Notes under the pieces: model-generated
What the model saw: the letters and a program-made list of their open reading frames with translations, nothing else
What the model was told of the DNA's origin: nothing
The model's database searches: none
In this document: positions 1 through 12,700 of the stretch, one piece after another
Layout: each line of letters opens with the position of its first letter
How positions within the stretch are numbered: the first letter of the stretch is position 1
Source of the DNA: Tubulanus polymorphus
Lineage: Eukaryota > Nemertea > Palaeonemertea > Tubulaniformes > Tubulanidae
Length of the DNA: 64,000 nucleotides
NCBI RefSeq assembly: GCF_964204645.1
Contig: NC_134026.1
Location: 26,616,650 to 26,680,649, forward strand
Reading direction: 5' to 3'
Translations under genes and position numbers: made by a program

Positions 1-85
1 GGATTAAGTCTCGAAAAAAGCCTGATTTGTATCAAGCTCAAATTTTTAAGTATCAAAATTCTTTTATGAAGCTGAAAGTCCAAAG

Positions 86-2959
86 ATGTCTATGAACATT
101 GATATAGCGCAGCCATATACATTCAGAGTGAATGATGATAAGCCTTTTATTAACAAGACAAGCCAGGAAACTAGACATCTACACACTGCTCCACCATCAA
201 TGCAAAGGTCTGTATATCTCATGTTGTAGATGTGTTGTGAGACATATGTGTTAACCATGTTTTTATCGTGCCAATCCATACAAAAGAGATAGAACGATAC
301 ATAAAGACTTGAAGAACACTAGGAAATGACATACAAAAAAAGATTTGAACGAAAAACATAAAACTTACAAATTTATAATTCATTCCATCTCAATTTATTT
401 CTAGAGGTCATGCTCCAATCAAGACATTCATTCCATCCTATGCTCGTCCAGCCACTCCCCTAGACATATTTTTGTATCATTCGAAGGCAGGTAACAACAG
501 CAGCGCTCCAGGTATAGTTAAAGCAGTATGGGTTAGAGACCGATAGAGATATTGATGAAGTAAAATGGATAATATTCATCATCTATTTCATAGATGTGCT
601 GTTGCGATGTCTTAAGATGAACTGGGAACTGCACCGACCAGTCGTCCAAAAATCTGAAGCGCTATCTAGACTTCTTCGTACGGCTTCTTCAGCTAAAATG
701 CGTAAATATACTAAAGACAACTCGACTAGCGAAACCCTGGATAGATTTGTCAGGAAAAGTCGGTATTACGACAGTAATGGAGGGCATGATGTAAATGAAA
801 CAAGTGTTCCAGAGAATGTTGAAGATACTCTCGTTGATAAAGATGAAGCGATTAAGTCTTATAATCCGACTAAATCGAGTCATGTTGCTGTTATTAAGCT
901 TAAGATTACTGATCCAAAAATTACAAAACAAGGTACTTTATTTCACGCTCGAGTAATTTGATATACTGGAGATTTTTTTATTCATATGTAATTTGGTTAT
1001 TTGATAGCTCTTGCTGTTGCTCTTGGTAACCTGTATCATGAAGAGGTTGATGTAGAAGATAGCGATGTTGCCGGTGTTCTTGCTGCTGCCCATGCTTTAA
1101 AATTCAAGGCACTATCAGAGGGGTATTTAGTTGATTCACATGTTGACTTGGAATATATATCAACATAAAAACCTCTCAAACCCTTTAACAAATTAGAATA
1201 AATTCAATTGTTTAATATTTATTTTTTAGCTGTGTATCTTTGATGCTGAAGACAATCAATGTGTCTACTGTTTGTTCTTATCACCAAACTGCTGTTAAGG
1301 TAAATACTGATGAATTGTCCCAAACTGAAATGTTGTGAGCACTTAGTTCTAAACATGAATTGATAAAGTTTTAAAATTTTTTCAGTATGGTGAAGAAAAC
1401 CTGATTGTTGCATGTGAACGTTGGTTGGAATTAAACCTTGTACCAAAAGTGAGCAATTGAAATATGTGTTGCAATGCATAAAAGCAAAATTTCACAAATC
1501 TCTGATATTAGGTTACAAGTCAAGTTTTACTTAATTTAAGTTTGCATATTTCTTATATATCCAGTTGTCTACTCAGATCTACTTGCGGCAATTGCCTTAC
1601 AGTTTATTACAGAAAGTATTGAATTCCTCGCGGTGAGTTGTTTTAGAAACAAACATATATGTAATCATTTGTTTGATTCAGTTGGCTACTGATTATTACA
1701 TTAATCCTAACATCCACAGTAATTTGTATATCAATCTGCGGAAATCATATATATTACAGGCTGTTTACGTATAATGAGTACTGTCTTTACAAGATGCTAA
1801 CATTTTGGCTGTTTCTACATTTGAATCCTGATCTGCAACTAATGCCTTCAACAACTACAGTTAAAACTTACTTCAACTGGTAAATTGATTCTCAACTTAT
1901 GGTATGTACGTTGGATCATTTTCTGAACGTTCATGTTTGTTATCTTTACTTCCAGTTTGCCAAAGTCATCGTCATTTTTGGAGCATGAAGTAGGTCAATA
2001 TTATGCCCCCCTGTTCGCTGCTCTTCGGCTTCATGGTGTACTTGACAGTAGGTTTCCTATTTTAAGCTATATCAATGCACATATAAATTCATGTACTTGA
2101 AATGTTATGCTTGTAATTTCCAGCGACCAGTATTCATGATATCAAACAAATGAATATTCTACCTCAGTCAGTGGTCGTTAACACATTGATGAAACATTAT
2201 TATGCCGTAAGTTTTTTTCTATCATTCATATGTATTTACTGTTATGAAACAAAATGTGCAACCTGTTAATCATTTCTTGATCAGTTACAAGGTGGTGGGG
2301 ACATGTCTCTGATGAGTAACTTCAATTATGCCGCAGTACGCTATGGATTCATTTTAGAAGAAGTAAGTTTCCTTTTCACTTCTGTCAATTGAGAATGTTA
2401 TCTCGGTAATGAGAATGAATATAGTTACTGGTGCAATCTGTTGTATTTTAGGAGCCACATTACGTGTCAGAGATTTTTTCTATACATGGATTTCATTTTG
2501 AACTAAGGGCAGCCCAAAAGACAGAAGAAAACGGTTATGAGTTCTATATGCAAGTAAGAAGCAATGAAATCAACTAACGCTGGTTGGGCATGTAGAGTTA
2601 CTAAAATTCTATATTTCGCTTTTTAGCGTTTAAAACCTAATGATCCATTGTTATCATTCCGAGAATGCGAACGCCATACATTCTCACTTCGTCCAGATCG
2701 TGATGTCAGATACTGTATCACAGTTCAAACATTCAACAAGGGCAATCATCAATGGTTTTCAACTGGTGCGTTATGTCAGAAATTTGGCTTGACGAACAAA
2801 ACAAACTGCAGTGAAGTAAGTTGAACAATTACCCGCATGAAATACCTTGTCTCATTTTCTTAATCACTATGGTACGGGTATTTGTTTCAGGTTTTGAGTG
2901 TATCAGCCCTCGAAGCACCACTTCATGTGACATTTAGCTTACTGTTTCCACCATCATAA
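86..2959 (+). CDS. BTB-BACK protein, BTBD16 / germ cell-less type
   Basis: Fourteen-exon model: 86-207, 405-490, 594-932, 1008-1122, 1230-1299, 1386-1448, 1565-1632, 1760-1879, 1956-2047, 2124-2206, 2285-2362, 2452-2553, 2627-2815, 2891-2959. All introns are GT-AG and the exons sum to 1596 bases (531 residues), close to the roughly 510-residue family. Residues about 60-250 form a BTB domain (NWELHRPVVQKSEALSRLL, then LAVALGNLYHEEVDVEDSD), split by a charged low-complexity insert of about 60 residues. A BACK-like helical region follows (YGEENLIVACERWLELNL), and a conserved C-terminal domain includes the run SFRECERHTFSLRPDRDVRY. BTB-BACK proteins are usually Cullin-3 substrate adaptors. The germ cell-less relatives act at the nuclear envelope; BTBD16 itself is poorly characterised. 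The start at 86 is the first ATG in frame, with an in-frame stop at 47-49 unless that base run is intron, so the 5' end could lie outside the window. BTB-BACK is firm. The choice between BTBD16 and GMCL is less sure. Confidence 0.8.
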
Positions 2960-4077
2960 AGAAATGAAAGATTACTTCATAATCACCTAATGGTTGAGTC
3001 TTTGACTGTGATTTAATTTCTTCATAGAATAGCCTTTTAAAGCTCTCTGATATTGCTAACACCAATGATCAAGTTAATCAAGAGAATCTGAGTTCACGGT
3101 GTGACATCATTGAAAAAGTATTTGTGCATTGCATTGTAAATGTTGCTGTTATTAGTTTGCAGTTCATGTTGTATGGTGTATGTGTTGTGATTTCATTTGA
3201 TTATGTTACTTCTCCTTAAATGAGATTATGAAAAGAAAATTGATATTGTGTGCCTTTTACTACTTCCACAAACTGCTAAATCGCTCCTGAAGACAATCAT
3301 GACATAGAAAATTCAAAACTTCTGTAATTTGAACAAACAGGAAATCTTTATTTGTAAAAACTATACACGTAAGCATTGTACATGAAATTAATAAGCATGT
3401 TAGTAAATTAGTAAACCTAATGTTGAAAGACATTTCTATAATTGCATGAAAGCATTGTATTATTTCCTACTTCTAATAATCCTACATGAATCAGGTTTGT
3501 GCGAAATATTGGGACTAAAGCTGATTGAATCTCTTGTATATTTATTTTGCCAAACTGTGTGTCATTTTGCAGTGTTGTGTTTTTATAATAGATATATACT
3601 TTATTCTGTTATGAATCTTTATTGGTATTGAAGTAATGTTTGAGTAACAAATTGCTGTGATAATGTTTGCATTTTATAAGGATTTGAATCCGGATTAAAT
3701 ATGTTTATATTGATTATATTATATATGATGATGTGTTGTTATACATTGAGGGTTGGATTGTAAATCGAATCGGAATTTCCATTTTCAATTTCATTTTACA
3801 GGTCGTATTACGTGAGATTATATTTGTTCATATGAAAGGGTTGTTCCCACATTTCAGAACGTCGGATAGATTGAGATAATCCCGCGTGGGAACTGGCTTA
3901 ACGTAATAGGCTTTTAAATAGAAAAGAGGAATTAGCAGATGGGAAATATAATACTGGTTTACATGGTATACTGGTAGTATGTACGTGAACTAAACTATCA
4001 TGGATCGTCTTCTTGAATACAAATTCCTAGTCAAGTCTAGACAAAGACCTAAATCTAAAAATATTTGTAATTTTGGC
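2960..4077. other. Intergenic, 3' UTR-like
   Basis: This A+T-rich stretch lies between the stop of the BTB-BACK gene and the stop of the minus-strand Ly6 gene, so the two genes converge here. I see no coding signal. The short open frame at 3446-3631 has no splice context or recognisable motif. Confidence 0.5.
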
Positions 4078-5049
4078 TCAGGTTAATTGTATGAAGATAA
4101 CACAAAACAACATAGTAATTAATGACGTCAGTGATTTATGTGTTTGGTGAGAGAAGGCATCGTTGCACACATCTGTATCGCAAAAACAGTTATCAACTCT
4201 TCCTTGTACGCCAATATCTCCGTAACAATGGTTGGGGTACGACTTCTTTTCGGGTAACTCTCCACAACCACGTCTGAAGGTAGTGTGATTTTCTGAAGAA
4301 AAAGACATAATTGAACAGAGATGCATGTACTACAATGTATACGTGTAAAAACATTCCCCTCGCTGCAGGCATTTACCGTTCCAGAATTTTTTCCCATTCT
4401 CGTACGTATAAATAGCACTTTTGTCTTTGAAGCACAACTGGTTTGGTAGACAAGTGATATTTTGGATCCCGAATAGTCTCGCATCTTCTTCCTCGCGGGC
4501 AGAATAATCTCGAATATATTTATCAGAACATGGATCGATGCCTGCTTCTTTGAAAATCTTAAGATCTGTGCTACATGAGATGCATGTTAGTACCGGTACC
4601 GTCGTCGGCGATACAGCTAAAGTGTCTACAATCGATAACGAGAAAATTTACGAGGAAATTCTCAAATTACACCCTAATCAATTCTTTGCGTAGATTTTTT
4701 GCCCATGGTTATCAAGACAGTAAAATGATATGCAACGTGAAACTTGCTACTTCCAATATTTTCTACCGATTGCTGGTACAGATCGAAACAACCAAATTCA
4801 AACATCAATTAATAGACTTGTTAAGTTATATGAAATACAAAGATTTTATTGTTATTACATATTTTAAGTCGTACAAATCAATACGCCGTCGCGCGGCACA
4901 AAACACGACATTTACATCCCGATTTATAGTTTGTACCGTATATTACCAGTTTATAGTTAGTTTTGTTTTAGAACCTTACCTCGTGTTAGAGAAAATGAAG
5001 CGATCACGGTGATGAAAATGAAAATTACTGGATTCCCCATATTCACCAT
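4078..5049 (-). CDS. Ly6/uPAR three-finger protein, quiver-like, GPI-anchored
   Basis: Three coding exons on the minus strand, 4980-5049, 4377-4616 and 4078-4292, give 525 bases (174 residues) with both introns in phase 1. Exon 1 encodes a signal peptide (VIFIFITVIASFSLTRG). The mature part has ten cysteines in Ly6/three-finger order: it opens with LTCISC and ends with NCFCDTDVCN, which resembles the C-x-C form of quiver/sleepless proteins more than the usual CC. The C-terminus is a hydrophobic tail (SLITMLFCVIFIQLT) typical of a GPI-attachment signal. Proteins of this fold sit on the outer plasma membrane; quiver-type members modulate ion channels and receptors. The specific partner cannot be read from sequence. 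A second gene of the same family lies at 16768-17460. The start is the first ATG before the signal peptide; a second in-frame ATG at 5040 is possible. Confidence 0.85.
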
Positions 5050-5391
5050 CTTTGCTTTATCGTTTTACGGCACGTACCAGAGTATATACGTCACGTACTG
5101 GTACTACCACCGCGCGAGCCTTCCGTTTACACTACATTCCATTGCAATTGCTGCATCTATTTTCTCGCATCGGATCTGATCGCACGTGATCAATAGTTTT
5201 ACCCATTAAAAATCAACCATCGTTAATCCAGGGATTTAATTGATTGTGTTAAAAGGTTCTAATCTAAAGATCTCCCGATAGTTCGCGTCGACAAAGTAAA
5301 CGACTTATACGACACTCGAAAGCATAACCCGCCGTGCAGTCTTCAACGGCCGGAATTTCCCAACAACAACATCGGTACCAGGCTGCCTAGC
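5050..5391. promoter_or_regulatory. Upstream region of the Ly6 gene
   Basis: This is the presumed promoter side of the minus-strand Ly6 gene, ahead of the fold-back element. It contains an E-box-like CACGTG at about 5183. A plus-strand frame from 5034 reads like a hydrophobic N-terminus, but it overlaps the Ly6 signal-peptide exon antisense and I do not call it a gene. Confidence 0.3.
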
Positions 5392-5830
5392 CTGACACTG
5401 CGATTGGAGACACTAGTTGCCGGGGTAGTTTTCGGCGCATGAGAGAGCAACAACTGACTGGTTACAATCAGTTGCTCGAACGCGTCGATGTGAGCTAGCT
5501 TACGACTGGTTAGCGTCCATCTATCTCCAGTTCGAGCCAGTTGTGCCCATGTTCTACTGAGCGAAGTTGCGGTAATCAGTTGCTATCCGTCGATGTGGGC
5601 GCTCCATAATCAAAAACACATGGTTGCAACTGACTAAAACAAAACAATTTGTCACATGATTCGAGATGCCCTGAGAATATTTGCTAGATTACACATCTCA
5701 GTTGCTGTCGAATGTGCGCTATGGACCTAGCGACCGGCATGAGCCACGCAGTTGCTGGTTTTCATTAAATTTTCGATATGAGCGGGGTACTCGCTCACTA
5801 GCAACTAGTTGTCTCCAGTCGCTTTGTCGG
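5392..5830. mobile_element. Non-autonomous fold-back (MITE-like) element
   Basis: The two ends form an imperfect inverted repeat of about 30 bases: 5392-5420 on the left and 5801-5830 on the right, both containing TGGAGACAxCTAGTTGC in inverted orientation. Between them a motif, CAGTTGCT followed by CG..ATGTG.GC, recurs near 5469, 5580 and 5699. No transposase frame is visible, so the element would depend on enzymes supplied from elsewhere. I could not identify a clear target-site duplication. The family is not recognised. Confidence 0.5.
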
Positions 5831-6860
<1,030 letters not shown>

Positions 6861-7425
6861 GTGGGAGGGGGGGGGGCATTTGATCGATCAACCCAGCACT
6901 ATGGCACTGGCCCGGTCGCGTCTCGACCGGCCGTTCAGTTTAATTCTGCTAGGGGACCGTACGGTGCTGCCACCAAGCTCGGAGATGCACTAGATTCAAT
7001 GAAGTTTTATTGTATCATAGAAGAAATGATAAATAGTCCCAACCAATTAGCCAATGTATGATTTACAAAAAGAGTTATGTTACAATTAAGCACAATCAAT
7101 TCCTTCATCCAAACATACAGAAACTATTTATAAACCGTTTATGTTTGTTTCTTCTGAAGCAGAAACCAAACTTTTATTGAATTGAATTGATTCTAAACTG
7201 GCCTTCTAAATTATTTCCGGCCGACATTCGTCTAATTTCTCCAGTACGTAGGTTACGAAAAAAATATCGAAGGAAGGTTAGAAATTATTTAAAAAACTCA
7301 CATGATTTACATTTACTTTTATAAATAACATATATTGGATATCGGATACTAATCCTGATACTGGCTGGGTCGGGAGATTCGAGCCTACACGATTTGATTT
7401 CTAATCTATTTATTTCATTTTCAGG

Positions 7426-9063
7426 ATGGCTGATGATAAATTTGTAGACAATAAACCAGATCCAAGAGTTAGATATCCTCTGACAGTTTTATATTGTGGT
7501 GGTATGTATGAATTTATCTGGCCTTGTAGTATTGTTTGTGAATCATGTTTGGAAAGGTTACATTTATTTTTACGAATTTTATTCTGTATTTTAGAATGTT
7601 CAATGCCCATTGAGGTAAGAAAGGATGCATAAATAAAACATCCCATTATTGGTCTATTTGGAAGGGCAGTTGTTCTTTGCATGACTCTATTTGTATTTGA
7701 ATCATTAGCCTTAGGCTTGGAGTTCATAGTTGAGACTGACTGAATATATCTGATACTATTGCATTTCTTGAAACTTAACAGTATTCAAATATAATCATTC
7801 TGATATAGAATTTTCAATCTTGGCTTCGTTATTGTGGGATTTCTCTCGTTATCATCATACACGGATATTGTATCTTCTCGTCTTAACAGTATTGTGAATA
7901 CAGCGCTAATTATGAAGAATGCAAGAAGTGGTTAGCCGAGAACCTCCCTGCTGAATTTGAAAAGTTATCTGCATTATGTGAGTGTATATACTAAAAAGCT
8001 TTTGAATCAATCATTTGGCTTTATAGTCCAGTTACAATAAATTCTCTATTGTTAGATGATGATAAAGCAACTGATGAAACTGAAGGAGAGAAGAAGAAAC
8101 GTCAAACTAGAGGTGGGAAAGGCGTGAATAAATCTAAGAAAAAAGTTGCTGCCCCACAGAAGATCTGTTTGTTCCGAACATCAAGGGCGAAGAAAAAATG
8201 GACCACAGTAATAACTGGATTATCTTCAAATGGTGATTGTAAAACTTTTTATCATTGCTTGGAGTACCACAATCAATCGCAAAGTTGTAGCTAATGACAT
8301 TGTCTATGATTGTGGTGAGTTTTAAGGACATTAGTTATTCTATATGGTCACCAGGGGCGTTGAATAGTAGAATAACTTAGTATTTCCTTATTAGATTGGT
8401 ACCTAGGCATATTTTGTTACCATGATCAATTTCCAAAGTTGTAATTTAAGACATGTCCTATTATTGTGGTAACGAGGCATATTTTGTTATCACAATCGAT
8501 TACAAAATCGTAGCTGCTGACATGTTCTGTGATTGTAGTGAGTTTCAAGGTCATTGGCTTTTGTATATGGTCACCGGGGGGCGTTGAAATTGTTAGATTG
8601 TTGAGCATTGGAAACCACTTCCCAAGTGGGCATGGTGTCCCAGGACCCCTAGTTGCCAAAAATTTCTGGTTTATTTATTTAGTGTTTAAGGTCCACAATA
8701 GATATGGTAGATGCTTCCATTCTTTTTGGTTGCTTCTCCATGAGGTAGGTTCAAATTATTTCACAATCTAATTTCTTTTTTTTTCTTCTTCCAGAAATAG
8801 ATATAAAGAAGGCCAGTAAAAAGTTTGCTCAAAAATTCAGTTGCGGTTCATCTGTGACTGGAGACGATGAGATTGTTATACAGGGATATTTCAAAGATGA
8901 CCTTTGGGATTATGTGATTGAAGAATTCAAAGTATGAATTAGAGAAAAATATTTACATGTAGTACTTTTTAAGAAGTCAAGGCTCATAGCTAAGTTAATT
9001 CAACTATCTTTTTTTCAGATTGATGAGGATAATATGGATGATTTAGGAGACAAATCTAAATGA
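7426..9063 (+). CDS. DENR: Density-regulated protein, translation re-initiation factor
   Basis: Six exons, 7426-7501, 7595-7614, 7890-7977, 8056-8232, 8795-8931 and 9019-9063, give 543 bases (180 residues; vertebrate DENR is about 198). The second exon is only 20 bases. The N-terminus carries the DENR cysteine cluster (YCGECSMPIEYCEY, then a Cys in EECKKW). A lysine-rich linker follows, then a C-terminal SUI1/eIF1-like domain ([20 protein letters not shown], then a run ending [20 protein letters not shown]). DENR pairs with MCTS1 on the 40S ribosomal subunit to release tRNA and mRNA after termination and to support re-initiation downstream of upstream ORFs. A splice acceptor sits one base before the ATG, so a 5' UTR exon lies upstream. 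Intron 4 carries a degenerate tandem repeat. Confidence 0.95.
8259..8590. repeat. Degenerate tandem repeat in DENR intron 4
   Basis: A block at 8259-8363 and a block at 8489-8590 share the order CACAATC..., GTAGCT..TGACAT, GATTGT.GTGAGTTT, then TATGGTCACC.GGGGCGTTGAA. A third partial copy lies at about 8413-8480. The copies are diverged. This is probably an old local duplication or a decayed dispersed repeat. Confidence 0.6.
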
Positions 9064-9724
9064 TAATCTATGTAAATTACACATGTCTCAAATAATTTGA
9101 AAAAAATTGTTATTTATGCACCAGTATTCCCATGTGTTGATTCATACATTATCAGGATTTCATAAGCAACATCTCTTAGAATTCCCAGACGGACGGTCAC
9201 CTCAAGATCTTATGAACAGGCTATGGATGATCAACAGTAACTATAGCACCTTTTGACATTTGTCAGGAGATTGATGGGCATCAAGAGAAAATTAACTACA
9301 TTACTTCTTGGTCACTTACCAATTTATATTTTACAAGTCGCTATACAATGTGTACATGAAGAATTGAAGTCATTTAACAAATGAATAATTCCCGCTAGGT
9401 ATGGGGAAAAAACTTAACACAAAAATGGATTGAGTTTTAAGTAGAACCCGCTTATTTGAATCATTTAGTTCCAAAGACAGTGAGAAATCAAGATTACTGG
9501 GCAAACACGATATTTTACATACAGTGGTGAATATCATAAAAATATCAGCATTAGATTGAAATCTGGGTTAAACTGATGCTAATTTAAGCAGGTTTTACTG
9601 TACAAAAACATAAATGCAAAAAAATGGATCAGCATAAAAAATTACAATCTTCAGCCACGCCAAACAAACCCTTGAAAAGACACGCGATCTATCAGATATA
9701 AATGGTCGGTTTATAGCTGCTAAA

Positions 9725-12700
9725 TTATTGTGAAAGAAGTTTCTCAATGTCGCCAATTAATTTCTGGTTGTATTCAATAGAATTCCGAGGTGTTGCTGAA
9801 ACACCGACTGTTTTTAATCGGTTTTCATCCTACAAAATAAGGTAGGATAAATAATAATAATAATAATAAACTGTAAATAGTTGATTAACCTTGCCTAGAA
9901 ACTAGAAGGTATTACTAAGGAAAGTAATGATTGGTTCAACTGATGGATTAAACGATGTGTAAACCTGATACAAGGCTTGTAAAACATTTGCAATATTTGG
10001 ATTCCCAATTCCCATTATCGACTGTATTTGGGAATTGCTATTTCTAAACCGGAATATGTTCAATCTGAACCTGTCCAATTAAGTACTTGTAGTACTTGTA
10101 GTAGACTCCACTCAAAGAAGGATTCAACAAACTGGGTTACAGTAAAATCATAACCAAGTTTTCTTCGCAACAATAAGTGCACAATTACTTACATTATAGG
10201 ATTCCATCTTGGCTCTCATTCTGAATGTGTAGGCTTTGAAGAGTGCAGCTTGGAATTTTGCTTCAAAAGCTGAATCATTCTAGAAGTAAATTACTCATGT
10301 TAGCCAACATTATAATATAATTTCCCTCTCAACTATAGCCTCAGGTAGTGACACTTACCTCATCTCTGAGTTCTCCTAGTTCTTGTGCCGATATGCCCAA
10401 TATCTTTTCTCCAGTATCTTGAAAGAACGTAGCCCATTGATTATCTGTAAAATCAGCAATGCTGACCTGTCAAAAAGATATAATATTACCAGTCATATAT
10501 CATCATAATCGAGGTAACTCTTCAAGATAAGGCATGTTCAATGTATCTTCATAATCACCTGTAAAATCATCCTATGCTTAAAATTAGGATATTCTTTGCC
10601 ACACTTTTCACATCGATACATTCCATTGCCCTGGTCTATCACCTTTTTATTGCAATCTTCTTTTGGACACGCCTGAAACATAATTTAGCAATGAATAATC
10701 AAAGATTCTTGAAGATACAAAGATTTATAGAAGTAAAGCCCAGTACTAACGTTATAGAGACAATTATCTTTCTTGATAAATAATATTGTGCCATTTGCTG
10801 TGAAATACTCTGGTTTATCTTGTCCAATATTGCCACCTTTTACTTCAGAGAATAGTTTCCAATTGGTTCCCCCTAAAGACAATGTAGAATTAATCAACAA
10901 TAAGAAAATTCTTCATGAAATACATCTACGGTACTTACATCAACACATAGTAACAGATCTCTTAATAAGCTTACCTTGGTTTCCCCCTTGACTATCATTT
11001 CTGAAGCTATCAAATTCCGCATTACAACCCTCATTATCAAACCATCCTCGCAGTAAATGTGCCTCTGGGATATCAGGGTTTATAAACATCTGGCTACTCA
11101 TAGAAACGGATAATGAACGACCTACAATTGAAAACCTACATATTGAACCTTGTTCACAATCAAAAACAAAACACACACACCTCATTCACTTATACACACC
11201 TCCAAATTCAGAAATCTTTGCACCTTTCACTGCTATCACAGGGTTGGTATCTCCTTCAAAATTCTCTGCCTGAATAAAACATGAAAACAGTGAACAATTG
11301 TTAAACAAATCATCAAAGATTCATGAAATTGGTCAACTTTATAAAATAACGTACATCATTTCCCCAAAGTGTAAGGTTTATTTGAGTATTTGTTGTATCG
11401 ACCAATTGCAAATCACGTTTTTTAAACTCTCTTTGACTCGCTTTACCGGTGATTGTTGTACACTCAGCTGCTGACTTGACAATGCCTATCACATCTGTAA
11501 CGATAGAAAACCCATCATAGCCAATGATTAAAATGAAACTGACACGAGTTCAATAACTGTAATTTTTACCCACCAGCTGTCGTATCAGCAGATTTTGAAG
11601 CAAACTGGTTAATAGGAACAAAGTCATATTTTATCTGCGGCAAATCAACAGTTTCATCGCATAAAGTGACCTGGGTATCATTATTAAAGGTCATCTCATA
11701 GTCATTGTTTACTGTACTGTACTGTTTATTGGCTGTTTTTAAAGTACCACGACTAACAAAATAGACCTGCAAAAATGACAAGATTTATGAAAGATTAGTA
11801 ATGATACTATCAATGCGAATGACAGGATTCCCCGATGGTACACAACTAATATTTCTTACTTTTCCAACTTCAATCATATCGTGATATTTATCAACTTGTT
11901 CTTTAAATGCAGTTGCTCTGATTTCTCCACTTTCATCCAGGAAATTCATTGAAAATAACTTCCCTTCACCTCTCGAATTATTCCACGTTCGGATGGGGGT
12001 TTTCATTGTAACACGAGCTCGAATCTGCCACCTGAAATGTAAAAAATGTTTAGAATCTGCTCCAATCATTGAAAATTCTGATTACTGTGTAAACAACGGT
12101 TTTTCTCCCCACAATAAACTCATATCAAAATTCCTCTGCAAATTGGTTAAACTTAACACTTGATGCATCCTTGGATCACTCTACTCGTTAAATTTTAGTC
12201 ATTCAACTTGTATTCAATATTCTCATTTGATTTTAAGAAAGTACCCCCTAGTTTGTCTCCTTTCAACTGTTGACTGATTTTAATTACGCAGATATTCACT
12301 ATTGTTTTATATAATTACCCCTAGTTTGCTCCCCTGTGATCCGCTTCAGCTTATTATTATAATAATAATGTTTATTTGGTCAAAGTGTTTACACTTATAT
12401 GACAATAATAATAAACTGAACAAAATTATAAATACAGATGGCGCTACGGTTTCACAATATAATATCTTAATTGATATAGATAAGTAATTATTTAAATCAT
12501 TTAATTAGTGTCGCTTAGGAGATCTTCTGTCTGAACATCCCTAACAAATATTTTCCAATATTAGTTAATCTGCCGACTGACTGCGAGCACAGAAGCTCTA
12601 CAAATATGAAGATATTTGGATTACGAATGTAGTATCTTGGTAAAAGGTCTCTTCTAAGTGAAATATACGCTTAGCAGGAAAGGAGAACATGAAACTCGTC

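Noticed and set aside
4575..5012. 145-codon plus-strand frame
   Set aside because: It lies antisense across the Ly6 intron and exons, where the minus-strand model has consistent splice sites and cysteine pattern.
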